Shown here piece by piece: positions 1 through 11,704 of a DNA stretch of 64,000 nt (position 1 is its first letter; each line of letters starts with the position of its first letter). The DNA lies in NCBI RefSeq assembly GCF_000499845.2, contig NC_023749.2:23560878-23624877 (forward strand), in the 5' to 3' direction. The position numbers and the translations under genes were made by a program. Source of the DNA: Phaseolus vulgaris. Lineage: Eukaryota > Streptophyta > Magnoliopsida > Fabales > Fabaceae. The notes under the pieces were generated by a model. That model was not told the origin of the DNA, searched no databases, and saw nothing but the letters and a program-made list of their open reading frames with translations.

Positions 1-929
1 GGTTTACCAACATAACTGGTGAAGCTTACTCAAACGAATTAACTCAGCAATATTTGAGCCTCACCTTTCACACACTGCTTCGATCTTGAATAAACTGTTA
101 ATCTTATAACAACTTATCAAACTGTTAACTCAAAGTAAACTTGAGCAACTATTAACTCTTTAGCGATGACATTTAATATAACTTGTGAACTCAAGGCAAC
201 AAACCTTAACATAAGTTACTTGCTAGGCAGCAGGTTTTAACTAAAACTAGTATCAAAATACAGTTTACCTGATCTGCCCAGCAAAGTGAGCCCTTATTCC
301 TGTCATCTCCTGGAACTCTTCTGATCGCCGTAGGGTTCTGGCGATGTGACCTTTCTTACCTTCATAACTTGACCATTGTTCCCTCATCTGGGAGGTAGAG
401 GCGCCTTTCGGATCCTTCTCTACCTCCCTGAGTTTCAGAACAATGAGCTGGATAGTGAGGTGTTCTCTTTGAACCTACCTTAGTTATCTTTTTAACTTAT
501 TTCACCCTTCACGCCATACCTGAACTCGTTCAAGACGAGAAGGATTTTATCTATCTTCACACCGCCTACAAGCGTGGAAGCTTTCTCTGGTCTTACTGAG
601 TCAATATTGATGTTTCACTTAAAGGGGGAAAAGGCGTTTTCCTTCCCTTCCCACCGTTTAAGGTCACGAACACCCCTGACCTTTCAGTTCATCTTGCCTG
701 AACTCACTCTGAGGTGAGAAGGACTTTTTCTGGTGCCTCAGCTTGCCCAGGGTGTACATCTGCTCCCCCCTGGACGCGCTGAGGACTTTTAATCTTGCCT
801 CTATCTGCTTGTGCAGAGAGGTCTTTCGATCTGTTCTTGTCTGCACTCGCTCAAAGGCGAGGAGGACTTCTTCTGTTCTCGCCTGCACTCGCTCAAAGGC
901 GAGGAGGACTTCTTCTTGCCTGCACTCGC
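1..929 (-). mobile_element. TAT-D: fragment of a Tat-family element (pol to antisense-gene spacer)
   Basis: This stretch carries no credible ORF. Its second half matches, with clear divergence, the spacer between pol and the antisense gene in TAT-A (about 7140-7600). Shared landmarks are the 'gaacctaccttag' stretch and the 'actcgttcaagacgagaagga' hairpin-type repeats. Orientation is as in TAT-A, with the element's sense strand on minus. It runs off the left window edge and is interrupted at 929 by the ATH LTR. Divergence from TAT-A, -B and -C suggests an older copy or a sister lineage. Confidence 0.6.
520..929. repeat. Hairpin-type short tandem repeats of TAT-D
   Basis: Degenerate units of about 35-60 bp built around 'ctgcactcgctcaaaggcgag gaggactt'-like words. 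In each, CTCGC-type and GCGAG-type arms can pair. The same repeat class occurs at the equivalent place in TAT-A, -B and -C. The short ORFs across it on both strands are by-products of the repeats. Confidence 0.6.
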
Positions 930-2128
930 TGATGAGCATATATTTATTCACACTCACTAGCCTTATTCATAGATTATTGGACTATAATAATAAATAAATC
1001 CATTGTTTTAATTAATATTCTTATAATTGGGTTTATTTGGGCCTTAACTATTATTATTGTTAATTTTGTGTTTTTAGAGTAAATTATCCGGAGGAAGCAT
1101 CTACCTTTGTGAATGGGCCAATATGCAAAAGTCCAAGTTGCTTCTTGAACCAAAACAGAAAACAAATTCTGAGGAGAAGAAAGAGAAAATAAAATCTACA
1201 ATATCTCAGAAACAGAATTGGAAGCAAATCTTTTGCAAAATACAGGAATTCTGGAAAGATGGAAACTTGGAAACGGTTAACAAAATATAAACTACAATAT
1301 TCTCTCAAGATCCTTGGAGCATAAAAGCCTATAAAAGGACACAAGCATCAAGGAGAAAAGGGGGAGCTTCATAGGGTTTTCTTAGTTTCTTTTCTTCTTT
1401 ACAATTCTTTTGTTTTGCCTCCGCATGGAAGGCTAAACCTTTTTGGTTGATTCCTCTGTAATTTCCCATTGTGCTCTGAGGTTTCGTTCAATAAAAGTTT
1501 CTATTTTTAATTCTCTATAGCAGTTGTTTTTATTGTCTAATCTCCTGGAAAACTAGTTTTTGTGAGAGGTTGTACTTGAACGCATGATTGAGAGTCTTCC
1601 TTATCTTAAACTTTGGTTTCTTAGTTAGTTCGCATTGTTCTAATTAATTTCTTGGGCGCATGATTCAAGGGAGAGGAGGTAAGCATTCCCATGGAGTATA
1701 CGCATGGAATAAAGTGGGTATTGATTAAACTAGTAGACGCATGCTTTACTGGTGAGTTTCAGTTGAATTAGATTGGCGCATGTTCAATCTGGTTTAGCTC
1801 TGTTGGAGGATTGAGAAAAGATTAATCTTTAGAGAACCTGTGAAGAATTCAATGGTGGAAGAACTTGGGATCAACAGCTTTTTATTTGCTATTTTAGTCT
1901 CTTTTATATTTTCTGCACAACTATCTCAAACCCCTTTTTTATCTTTATTGTTATTGCTAACTTTTATTGTCTGCAGATAGATTTTAAACCCTGATAAACT
2001 GATTTTACTATTGGATTCGTTGGGAGACGACTTGGGGACATTTATCCGCAATTATACTATCATCTCTCTAGTGTTAGACAAGTCTACGCTAGAATCATAT
2101 TAATTTGACAGCAAAACGACAGCTATCA
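930..2128 (+). mobile_element. ATH 5' LTR (Athila-like)
   Basis: The stretch starts TGATGAGCAT and ends AGCTATCA, the TG...CA boundaries of an LTR, and is followed four bases later by a tRNA-Asp-type primer site. The first ~346 bp recur on the minus strand at 17943-18288, directly after a polypurine tract, which fixes the left boundary. Length is 1199 bp. The left flank is the TAT-D repeat sequence (last five bases CTCGC). The matching right-hand target duplication is not in this window. Confidence 0.85.
1329..1338 (+). promoter_or_regulatory. Putative TATA box in ATH LTR
   Basis: CTATAAAAGG lies ~400 bp into the LTR, where the U3/R boundary is expected. It is followed by an A/G-rich leader. 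The call rests on sequence match and position only. Confidence 0.5.
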
Positions 2129-2132
2129 AATT

Positions 2133-2150
2133 TGGCGCCGTTGCCGGGGA
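2133..2150 (+). promoter_or_regulatory. ATH primer binding site, tRNA-Asp type
   Basis: TGGCGCCGTTGCCGGGGA is complementary to the 3' end of plant tRNA-Asp, the primer typical of Athila-lineage elements. It lies four bases after the LTR end. Confidence 0.85.
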
Positions 2151-2801
2151 ATCCAATTTGATTTTGGTTATCAGGTTTTTCTTTCTTATCTGCATAATTT
2201 TTTTTTTCCTAATTTTTTTTTCTGCATATTTAACCTTTGTTTTCTTCCTTTTAGTTTTTATTTATTTATTATAGCAATAAAAAAAACGAAAAATAAAATA
2301 AAAAAATAAAAAATCTAATATTTAGGATATCTGTTATTTTATTTTATTTTGATTTGTTTTTATTTTCTTTATTTATATTTTTATCTTTATTTTGTTTTGA
2401 TTTGTTTTATTTTCTTTCTTTATATCTTTTATCTTTACTTTGTTTTGATTTTATTTGATGTCATATATCTTTTATCTTTATTTTATTTTTTTTGTTTTTA
2501 TTTTATTCCTTTATATCTTGTATCTTTATCTTATTTTGCCTTTATTTTATATCTTTTCTGTTTTTAGTTTTTTATTTTATTTTGTTTCGTCATCTTTAAT
2601 TATTTCTACTTATGTTTTTGTTTACTGTTTTTATTTTCTATATTTTATTTATTTTTACATAATATTTTTTTTCTTTTTTTCTCTCTAACTATTTTTTTTA
2701 AAGCATTAAGTGTAGCATTTGCATTAGTTTTTATTTTTATAGGATTTTGCATTTAGGGTAGACACTTCAGTTGCTACTCTTTAAGTTTTTAAATTGAAAG
2801 C
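2151..2801 (+). other. ATH leader, T-rich, interrupted by TAT-A
   Basis: The leader is dominated by TTTTATTT-like low-complexity sequence between ~2180 and 2700. The Phe/Tyr-rich ORFs across it are composition artefacts. The ATH sequence stops at 2801 ('attgaaagc'), where the reversed LTR of TAT-A begins. Confidence 0.7.
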
Positions 2802-3594
2802 TGATCCTGCCTGTTGACCGGAGCGCTGGAGAATGCCTCGTCAAAGGATCGACGTGCGCACCGCTTATCGCCTTCGTTCCTCCCTGGATCTACTTCAAGA
2901 ACCTGCAAAGAAACGACACGGCGCCGCTGCGGCCGATCGCACTCCGACGCTCAAGTCAGTGACGGTATCACCAAATACTAAGAACTAGAACCGTGCAAAC
3001 TCTCTCTCACAACAGCTCTGTCACTCACAAGCGTAAAGTGTATGAACTGAACGTGCGTACCTCAGAAAGTTCGTTAAGAGCTCTTATATACCTGGTGATT
3101 TTCTCTCTCCTGGCAGTTACAGACTTGGACACGTGGCTCGTATCCAACTGTACACGTGCCATCATCTGGAGGCTCCCTGACTTGGCGCTGCTTCTACTCT
3201 CATTCTGGCTAAGTTACGTATGCATGGTACTGCCCAGTGCATAGCAAACTTAGGAGTGCGATCTTTACTGAAACTGGCGAGTTAGGGCCTTCATACACCT
3301 TCCCTGTGGTCTCGCTGGCCGCCTTCATAATCTGCTTCTCCTTTATCTTCGGCGATGTGCTTGTTCTGGCGATCTCCGACTGCTTGGTCGCCTGAGTCTG
3401 CATCTGGCGACTTCATCCTCAACCTGGCGATCGCCTATTCTGGCAAGCTGGAGATCGGAACACGCCAACTTAACAATCGGCGACTACACGTGCCTCCCGA
3501 CTTCCTTCCTAACTGCCAACCTGGCGCCTTGTCAACACGCCTATACTGTAGCAGGGTGCCACGTCATCATACCCGACCACCAGGGCGGTACACA
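2802..3594 (-). mobile_element. TAT-A 3' LTR
   Basis: The reverse complement starts TGTGTACCGC and ends CAGGATCA. It is colinear with the LTRs of TAT-B and TAT-C and 793 bp long. A TATA box (minus strand, about 3083-3090, TATATAAG) and G-box words are present. The polypurine tract abuts it at 3595. Confidence 0.9.
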
Positions 3595-3608
3595 AGCCCC
3601 CCAGTCTT
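3595..3608 (-). other. TAT-A polypurine tract
   Basis: On the minus strand AAGACTGGGGGGCT sits immediately before the LTR start TGTGTACC, the plus-strand DNA priming site. Confidence 0.8.
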
Positions 3609-4189
3609 AAGCGAAGACTTGTCTAGCAAAAAGACTGAAAGAGCCTTCGTTAGCACCGGTCTACGTGGCACTGACGCAGAATTCCAAGCGATAGTACTTT
3701 CTGCTGCTCTGACGCTCCACCAAACCCTTCGCGCATCGTTCGACACGTGGCTCTCATCAACGGCTATCTTCATCTGCCGTTAGCGCTTCCCCAAACCATT
3801 TCGAAAACCCTTAAACCCATTACGTTCCACTGTTCCATCACCTTTCTTCGTGTTTGCAAAACGCTCTAACTTCCCTCTGCGAAAACTCTCGACGCTCTTC
3901 AAAGTTCCAGATCACCATCTTCCTCCCTCGTCTTCCTGATCATTGAAAGGTAATTACTTTCCTTCATCTACTGGGTTTCCTTGCATTTTCACCGATTTGC
4001 ATCATCCTGTAACTGCCTGGTGCATACGCTGTGGGTCGTTTCCCCATTTCCCTTCTGCGTAACTTAGGGCTTTGTCGATCGTCGCAACGAACTCACATTC
4101 GTTCGTCGTTTCTCCTTCCTTCCATGACCGAGTCAGCCTCTGTAACCCCCTGATTGTTTTTCCTTTCTTCTTCCTTTGCAGTTGCTATC

Positions 4190-6808
4190 ATGACTCGCAC
4201 AAAGATCACCCCGAACCCCCTCCATCAGCACGAAACCCTTCTTCACAAGCGCACGACCCAACCCAAGTTCGTGGCGCTTCCTCTTCGCAGGCTGAGAGGC
4301 CTGCATCTTCCCAAACTGCTCTGGCCCAGGCGACTCCACCAAACGCTGGAGGAGCCCCCGTGCCTCTGCCAGATTTCAAATCACTATATCCTTGGGCCAC
4401 CCCAACCCTTCTAAAGGAGACCTCGTCGGTGAACACTGCGGGAGCAGTTCTGCGGTTGACAAAGGGGGACGAGGCCTTTCAATCGTTTCACAAGGAGCAC
4501 GATGAGAGGATGATGGTGCTGCCTTGCCCCGCCGCTCTGCCAGTATGCGCTGATGACAAAGTGAGCGCCGACGGGCCCTTTTGCTTTGTTTACACAACTT
4601 TCTTCAAGAAAGTCAAACTCAGATTTCCCCTCACCCGATTCGAGAGGGAACTCTTGACCGAGCTCAACATTGCTGCCGCCCAGCTTCACCCCAACAGCTG
4701 GGCGTTTGTTCGAGCCTTTCAAATAACGTGCGACCACCTGGGGCTGCCTGCGTCGGTGGACGTGTTTTTGTTTCTTTTTGAGGCCAAGCACCCAGGAGAC
4801 CGCCTGTGGGTCAGCCTGAATGCCATTGCTGGGAGATCCATTTTTACCATCTTCCAGCAATCATACAAGGACTGGAAGGGGAAGTTCATCCAGGTTCGCG
4901 CAAACGATAAAGACCCTTCCCTTCTCGACGGTTTCCCCTTGTACTGGGTGGACAAGGGGAAAAAGGAGTCCAAGAGCTGCTTCAGGAGGCCCAGAAGTCC
5001 TGATAGCATGGGAGCTTTGGACCGACACCTCTGCCTATTCTGGAAGAGGGTGTCGGATGCCAACATAACATTCTTGACCCCCACCCTGATCTCCTTCGAA
5101 TTCTTTGAGGACCAGCTAGAATTCCAAATAGGTTAGGGTGCTACACTCTTGTTTTGATATTGCTTCTGATACTGTTTCTGGGCGTCTTGTGCGATACGCA
5201 CAAGACTTTGGTTTTACCTTTTCTGCATATACCTGTTTTGCTGTTTCATTGCCTCATACACCCATCTCTTTCTTCTCTGAGCTAATTCATGCATTTTCGT
5301 TTCATGCAGATAATATGCTGGGTAAAAACATGCTCGCCGATTTGAAGGCGCTCGCCCGAAACCACGGGTTGGCGACCGGTTCTCAGACGGTTCCCAACTT
5401 GGCGGTCGAGAAGGCTATCGTTCATGGGCGATCACCGCCCAAGGAACCCACCCAGCGAAAGAAACTGGTCCTTAAGAGGCCAAAGCGAAAAGCCCCCCAA
5501 GTCGTCCAAGAGGAGGAGGAAGAGGACGACGAGGTCACTGAGGATGGCCTCGTTACAAAGAGGAAAAGGGTGGCACCACCTTCACCACCTGCCCCACCCC
5601 CTCTTCCAGCTTCAACACCACCATCAACACCTGCTCCTCCTCCCTCATCGCCAACACCACCAGTCCAAGCAACTCCACTGGCCACTGCGCCACCAGCAGC
5701 TGAGGCTCAAGAGCCAAACTTTCTGGAGGACCCCCCAAGTGCCTCTACGCCCCATATCTCAGCTGGAGGGGGCCCTCCTTCAAACGCTTCAGCTGCAGAG
5801 AACGTTCCGACCGGGGATGAGGTTGCTCACACCTCTCCAATTCTAATTACCGAGTCCCCGGTTGCGTCGCCACGCCAGGAAGCAAACACTGAAAATCCTG
5901 CTAAGGAAGGTGGCGGCGAGAACCCTCCACAAGCCCCCCTGGCGCCTCTCCAGGCATCCAACCTTTCCCTCGAAGTCACAAGGATGTGGGAACCTCTGAC
6001 CGCCAAACTCAAAACCATAGCAGAGGATATCCCATCGATCATAACGAGGGCTGTGGAGAGCTCCACCAGGCGGCTTCAAGACGATCTCTACAACCTCAAG
6101 ACCGAAAATAGCACTATGAAGGTTGAGGTGGAGAAGGTGTCATTCAGCCTGACGCTCGCGGAAATGGAACACTCCCGAGTAGAGGATGCCCTGAGTACCG
6201 AGCTTAGGCTGGCGCGCAAGGAAGCTGCTGACCTTCGCCGCAAAGTCCATGAACTTGCCCAAGAGAAAGTTGAGCTAGAAAGCAAAATCGTGCCTCTGCG
6301 CACCAAGGCGAGCGACCTGGAGGCTCACATTCAAGCTAATGCCGATAAGGTACAAAAACTGGAGCAAAGGTCAATCGATCGCGAGAAGCTACTTGGGCAA
6401 GTAGAGAAAGCGAGAGACGACGCCATGGCTGATCTCGCCGAGGCAAACAAGGAGAAAGGGAAGATGGCTGCCGAGTTGGCCCAAGCTCAAACAGAATCCA
6501 AGAAGGTTACTGACGACCTTCTCCATGCTCAAGAGACCAACAAACAACTCCAAAAACAGGTTGAAGAGCAGGGGCAGCAGAACAAGGAGCTCAAGAAACA
6601 GGTTGAAGAGCTTCAAGGACAATTTGAAGAACTTAAGCTAAATTCTGCTCAGATTCTGACTGCTGGATTCGAAGCCGCTCGGGAGCAATTCGCATGCCTA
6701 TTCCCTGATCTCGACCTCAGCATGGTGTCGTTAAACAACGAAGTAGTAGATGGAAAGGTCGTTCCCGCCGAAGACTCAACCAACTCCACCCCATCTGCTT
6801 CTTTATAA
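4190..6808 (+). pseudogene. TAT-A antisense gene, spliced, frameshifted near N-terminus
   Basis: The gene lies antisense to pol, between the 3' LTR and integrase. Model: a 5'UTR intron at 3950-4181 (GT...AG), exon 1 at 4190-5131, an intron at 5132-5309, exon 2 at 5310-6808. Exon 1 encodes a domain like PF04195 (putative gypsy type transposon), with a conserved Pro-Asn-Ser-Trp-Ala-Phe core. Exon 2 has basic nuclear-localisation-like clusters, an acidic run, a proline-rich segment and a long coiled coil, ending VVDGKVVP plus a short tail. After the start codon a C-run has five bases where TAT-B has six; the exon sum (2441) is one short of a multiple of three. An upstream ATG (4072) opens the frame on unspliced RNA, giving an alternative product. 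Role in the element unknown. Confidence 0.75.
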
Positions 6809-8276
6809 ATTCACTTGTATTTACCTTGTAAAAACTTTTGCATATGTGTTTTGAACAGATACTCATTTCAATTGCTGAACTTGGATATTCTCTCCCTTGA
6901 CTTCTTTTAAGCGCTTTAGCCTTCCTTGTATGCTTAACTTTGTCGGATTTAACTTAGTGATTTTGCAAATGCGACCTTTGACGGAACCGCCTCGAGCCAA
7001 CTCAAACTTAAGCAAAAATCACCTTAAACAACTTGTACTCTTAAGGCAACTAACCTCATTACAGGAATACCCTTCAAGCGACGAACTGTAACTTAATCGT
7101 TGGCTCGAACAACGTCCCACTCGACCTGCTTTATCAAACAAGTCTTTCAACCTTCTCGCCGTCGTTTGAACCTTTCCCGATCGCCAAGACCCCTTGGTAA
7201 CATCAGCTTTTTCTAGCCTCATGCTTTGGCAATCGTTTCTTTATCTGGGGTAGAAACGCCCTTTGGAATCTCCTCTTGCCTTCCTGACCTTCAAAGCAAA
7301 AGACCGGCTGGCTGGGCGTTCTCTTCGAACCTACCTTAGCCACCTTTCAAGTTTCTTCCACCCTCTTCGTTATACCTGAACTCGTTCGAGACGAGAAGGA
7401 TTTTATCTTGCCTATGCTCGCACGTAAGCGAGAAGGTCTTTTAACTCGCCTGAACTCGCTCATCGGCGAGAAGGACTTTTACTCGCCTGAACTCGCTCGT
7501 CGGCGAGAAGGACTTTAAATGGCCTTAACTCGCTCGACGGCGAGAAGGACTTTGTCTGGTGCCTCAACTTGCCCAGGGTGTACATCTCCTCCCCCCTGGA
7601 TGCACTGAGGACCTTTTCTTTCTCACGCCTGCACTCGCTCGACGGCGAGGAGGTCTTTAATGGGCCTTAGTTCGCACAACGGCGATAAGGACTTTGTATG
7701 GTGCCTCAACTTGCCCAGGGCGTACATCTCCTCTCCCCTGGATGCACTGAGGACCTTTCTCTTTCTCGCCTGCGCTCGCTCAACGGCGAGGAGGTCTTTA
7801 ACTTGCCTCGACATTGCCCCAGGAGTTACATCTTCTCGCTCCCAGAAACACGGAGGACTTTTTCTCTCTCTCGCCTGCACTCGCTCGACGGCGAGGAGGT
7901 CTTTAACTTGCCTCAAAACGCGCGAGGGCGTTGAGGTCTTTCATCTGGTGCCTCCGATCACCGAAAGACGATGAGGACTTTGAAAACTTAACTGGTGCCT
8001 CCGATCGTCGAAAAACGATGAGGACTTAAAAACTTTTAGAAAGCACGCGATATATCTTTTCTTGCCTTAAATCATGTACGAATGACAAGGTCTTTCTTCA
8101 AAACTTTTGAAAATATCACACATGCAATCTGAAAACACCTTATACTTCGAAAACTCTTCTTTTATTGGGTGGCCTCATTAAAAACCCTCCTTAGGGAAAA
8201 AAGAGTGCCCCCTTGAAACTGTTTTAACAGAGACATTGTAATATAACATTTGTGTTTGTCTTTACTTACAAAGCTC
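6809..8276. other. TAT-A spacer between the convergent ends of pol and antisense gene
   Basis: No credible ORF. The first ~550 bp is the 3' trailer of the antisense gene. About 7370-8030 holds hairpin-type repeats. About 8030-8276 leads to the pol stop and shares the 'ggtggcctcattaaaaacc' segment with TAT-B and TAT-C. Both transcripts would end here. Confidence 0.65.
7370..8030. repeat. TAT-A hairpin-type tandem repeats
   Basis: About a dozen degenerate units follow the pattern CTGNACTCGCTCGNCGGCGAG plus AGGACTTT. Arms CTCGC/GCGAG can form short stems. A longer module containing 'cccagggtgtacatctcctc' recurs twice. Units vary in number and order among TAT-A, -B, -C and -D. Confidence 0.75.
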
Positions 8277-9546
8277 TCAACTATAGTACAACTTCAGATG
8301 TGTGGCGTTCCAGGTACGAGGGATCGCTCCTCCTTCCAGCGTCTCTAAGCGGTAGGCCCCGTTCCCGAGCGCCTCGGTTATTCTGAACGGTCCAGTCCAC
8401 TTGGGTGACAGTTTATTCTCCATCTCGTACTGGTGGGCCTTCCTCGTCACCAGATCGCCTTCTCTAAACTGCCTTGGCATCACCTTTGAGTTGTATCTTC
8501 GCTCAATCCTCCTCTTCACCGCCTCAGCCTTCAGCCTTGCCTCTTCCCTGACTTCATCCAGCAGATCCAGGTTCAGCCTTCTCTCTGCATTCGAGTCTTC
8601 CTCTACAAAGTTCTGGAATCTCGGCGAGCTCTCCTGGATCTCGACTGGAATCATGGCATCACACCCATAGACCAAGCTAAACGGGGTCTCATGGGTTCCT
8701 GACTGCTCGGTGGTGTGGTACGCCCAGACTATCCGGGGCACTTCCTCAGCCCAACTTCCCTTGGCTTTCTCAAGCCTTCTCTTCAAACCTCTCAACAACA
8801 CCCGATTAGCTGATTCCACCTGGCCATTCGTCTGAGGGTGCTCGACGGATGCAAACACTTGTTGAATTCCAACCCCTTCACAAAGCTTCTTCAACAGGTG
8901 GCTCGCAAACTGCGTCCCATTATCTGACACCAGGCGCTTAGGCACTCCAAACCGGCACACAATGTTCTTCCACACAAACCCTTCGATCTTGTGCGCGGTG
9001 ATCTGGGCCACTGGTTCTGCTTCAATCCATTTGGTGAAATACTCAATCGCCACCACCAAGTACTTCATCTGCCTGATCGCCAGTGGAAAAGGTCCCAGGA
9101 TGTCGATTCCCCAAGTATGAAACGGCCAAGGGCTATAGATCGACTTCAACTCCTCGGGAGGTGCCTTGTGCCAATCGGCGTGCTGCTGGCATTGTTTGCA
9201 GCACTGGGCATACTTCTTGCAATCTTCTCTCATGGATGGCCAATAGTAGCCTGCACGGAGAGTCCTTGCGGCCAGAGCTCGACCCCCGACGTGACTTCCA
9301 CATATTCCTTCGTGGAGCTCTGCCATAATTCTCGTGCACTTCTCGCCGTGTATGCATTCCAGGAGTGGGTGAGTGAACCCAAACCTGTACAGATCGCCAT
9401 CAATCAACGTGTATTTGCTAGAATTTTTCTTTACCTTCCTGGCTTCTGTTGGATCCAGCGGGAGGAGACCATCCGCCAAGCACCGCTTGTATTGCGTTAT
9501 CCAAGTGTCTGGCTCATGGGTGGCGCAGACCTGCATCACATCCACC
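8277..9546 (-). pseudogene. TAT-A integrase segment of pol
   Basis: Encodes an integrase with an N-terminal His-His-Cys-Cys zinc finger (HEGICGSH ... CCKQC), then a catalytic core with Asp in GIDILGPF, Asp in VSDNGTQF and Glu in NGQVESAN. The C-terminal part ends in LKLYYS at 8277. It is separated from upstream pol by a 494-bp deletion at about 9546-9550 that removed most of the second RNase H and shifted frame. The integrase ORF itself stays open and starts at an accidental Met (9629) in the fusion region. It is out of frame with the rest of pol, so not expressible as part of the polyprotein. Confidence 0.85.
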
Positions 9547-11704
9547 TTCCAGTATGACTCCAGCATCGCTGCCCTGCTGGTTCGACGATCCATCCACCGA
9601 TAGTACCCAACGGAAATCATCTCCTTCAACCCGCGTCGCCTCTGATGAGAGCTCGACTACAAAATCTGCAAAGATTTGCCCCTTGATCGGGCCTCGGGGC
9701 TCATATTTAATGTCAAATTCTGACAACTCTACTGCCCACTTCACCATTCTTCCCGCAACGTCAGGTTTCTTCAAGACCTTCTGGATGGGCATGTCAGTCA
9801 TCACCAGTATTGTGAAACTGTGGAAGTAGTGGCGCAACCTCCTCGCCGAAAACACCACAGCCAGCGCAGCCTTCTCCAGGGCCTGATATCTCGTTTCTGG
9901 GCCCTGCAACACCTTGCTCACGAAATAAATAGGCTTCTGAGCCTGATCTTGATCCTGGGCGAGCACCGCACTCACCGCCCTCTCAGTCACAGCGAAGTAC
10001 AACCTGAGAGGAATTCCCGCCAGCGGTTTGCACAGAACCGGCGAGCTCGCCAGATACTCCTTCAGCTTGACGAAAGCTTCCTCGCACTCTTTCGTCCAAG
10101 CGAACTTGTTATTGCGCCGCAGACACTGAAAATAGGGATGCCCCTTCTCTCCGCTAGCTGACACGAAGCGAGATAGGGCTGCCATCCGACCTGTTAGCTG
10201 CTGGACCTCTTTCACCGTAGCCGGGCTTCTCATCGCCAAGATGGCGGCACACTTGTCCGGGTTAGCTTCTATTCCTCTTTCGGTCAAGAGAAAACCCAAA
10301 AATTTTCCAGCCTCCACGCCGAAAATGCATTTCTCCGGGTTAAGCTTCAACTTGAACTTGGCGATCGTCGTGAACAATTCTTCCAAGTCTACAACGTGCT
10401 TGCTCTTCTCCTGCGAGGTCACGACCATGTCATCGACGTAAGCTTGCACGTTCCTTCCCAGCATTGGTGCAAGTACTCGATCCATCAGCCTCTGGTACGT
10501 GGCCCCCGCGTTCTTCACCCCAAAGGGCATCACCTTATAGCAGTAGCACGACCTCTCCGTCATGAAGGCTGTTTTCTCTTCATCCATGGGATGCATCTTG
10601 ATCTGATTATAGCCCGAGAAGGAATCCAGGAAGCTCAGCAGCTTGCACCCTGCAACACTATCAACCAGGGCATCAATGCTTGGTAAAGGATATGAATCCT
10701 TTGGGCAAGCTTTATTCAGATCGGTGAAATCGACGCACATGCGCCATTTCCCGTTGCTCTTCTTCACCAGTACGACATTCGCCAACCATTCAGGGTACTG
10801 GACTTCCCTGATGTGGCCTGCAGCGAGGAGTTTCTGGGTTTCGTCCCTGATTGCCTGCCTCCTCTCCTCGTTGAATTTCCTTCTCCTTTGTCGCACCGGT
10901 CTCACCATGTTGTCCATCGCCAGGTGATGGCACAAGAAGTCGGGATCGATCCCGGGCATGTCCGAGGCGGACCATGCAAACGCGTCCAGATGCCGCTCAA
11001 TCACCTTGGCGATTTGGTCTTGGAGATCGACTTCCAGAGATCTTCCCAGCTTGAAGATTTTCCCTCCGATCTCCTTTTCGAGCCACTGCTCGACAGGTTT
11101 GGGCCTGGATTCTCTGGCGATCACCGCCTTGGCGATTCCCAGTTCTCTCGCTTCCTCGGGGCGATTCCGCGCCTCTTCCTCCTCCAGGCCAGCATTCCTC
11201 TCCCCCAGCTCAGCATCTACCATCTCTACATCCCTTCCGACGGCCTCCTCCGTTACCGGCGGTCTGGGCTTCACACCGGGAGGCGGGGTGGTTGTTACAT
11301 AGCTCACTGATCTTTTATTTTTCAGGCTATTCTCATAGCACTTTTTCGCTTCTTTCTGATCAGACTTTATCGTGATCACCACCCCTTCCATCGATGGCAA
11401 CTTCACCTTCATGTGCCGTGTCGACGGGATGGCACCTAGCCTGTTAAGAGTGGGCCTTCCCAACAGGATGTTATACGCTGAGGGGGCGTTTACGATGAGG
11501 AGGTACTTGATTTTCTCCGTCCTCGACCCAGCCTCATCGGTAAACGTGGTTCTCAGCTCAATGTACCCCCTGACCTCCACCTGGTCGCCAGCGAACCCAT
11601 ACAAGCACCCTCCATAGGGCCTTAGCTGGTCAAGGGGCAATTCCAGCTGCGTGAAAGTCGGTCAGAACATCACGTCTGCCGAGCTTCCTTGGTCCACCAG
11701 AACT
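9547..11704 (-). pseudogene. TAT-A protease/RT/RNase H segment of pol
   Basis: Reading from 11704 down, the remnant begins inside the protease motif (VDQGSS). It soon meets a TGA where TAT-B and TAT-C have Trp, then stays open from Met 11640 to 9514. RT motifs are intact: the WRMCVDFTDLN block and YVDD (about 10430). The RT-linked RNase H follows (YFVSKVLQGPETRYQALEK). The second, archaeal-type RNase H starts (SVDGSSNQQG) but is cut at the 494-bp deletion. Gag is absent. Versus TAT-B it has an extra Leu codon in the protease region. Confidence 0.85.

Larger units (their letters stand above)
2802..11704 (-). mobile_element. TAT-A: 5'-truncated Tat-lineage Ty3/gypsy element
   Basis: In element sense (minus strand) the retained order is end of protease, RT, RNase H, integrase, hairpin repeats, antisense gene, polypurine tract and 3' LTR. 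Gag, primer site and 5' LTR are missing. At 11704/11705 it is fused to a truncated GYP element on the same strand. It carries a nonsense codon near the protease (about 11662), a 494-bp deletion in the second RNase H and a frameshifted antisense gene, so it is dead. Its 3' LTR differs from TAT-B's LTRs at several sites per 300 bp by eye, so it is a separate insertion. Confidence 0.9.

Noticed and set aside
2349..2688. Phe/Tyr/Leu-rich ORFs that look like membrane proteins
   Set aside because: They are T-rich low-complexity leader of ATH; the composition alone yields hydrophobic codons.
4133..4860. Minus-strand ORFs opposite the antisense gene (and counterparts in TAT-B and TAT-C)
   Set aside because: They are shadows of exon 1; no independent motif or conserved start.
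7370..8030. CRISPR-like appearance of short regularly spaced repeats
   Set aside because: This is a plant retrotransposon spacer; units are degenerate, with no unique spacers of constant length and no cas genes.
8401..11617. Plus-strand ORFs opposite TAT-A pol, e.g. 188 and 165 codons
   Set aside because: They are shadows of integrase and RT coding sequence; the same shadows appear opposite TAT-B and TAT-C.
11630..11704. Last ~25 residues of the GYP ORF as a novel integrase tail
   Set aside because: They are TAT-A protease-region DNA read in a wrong frame after the fusion.
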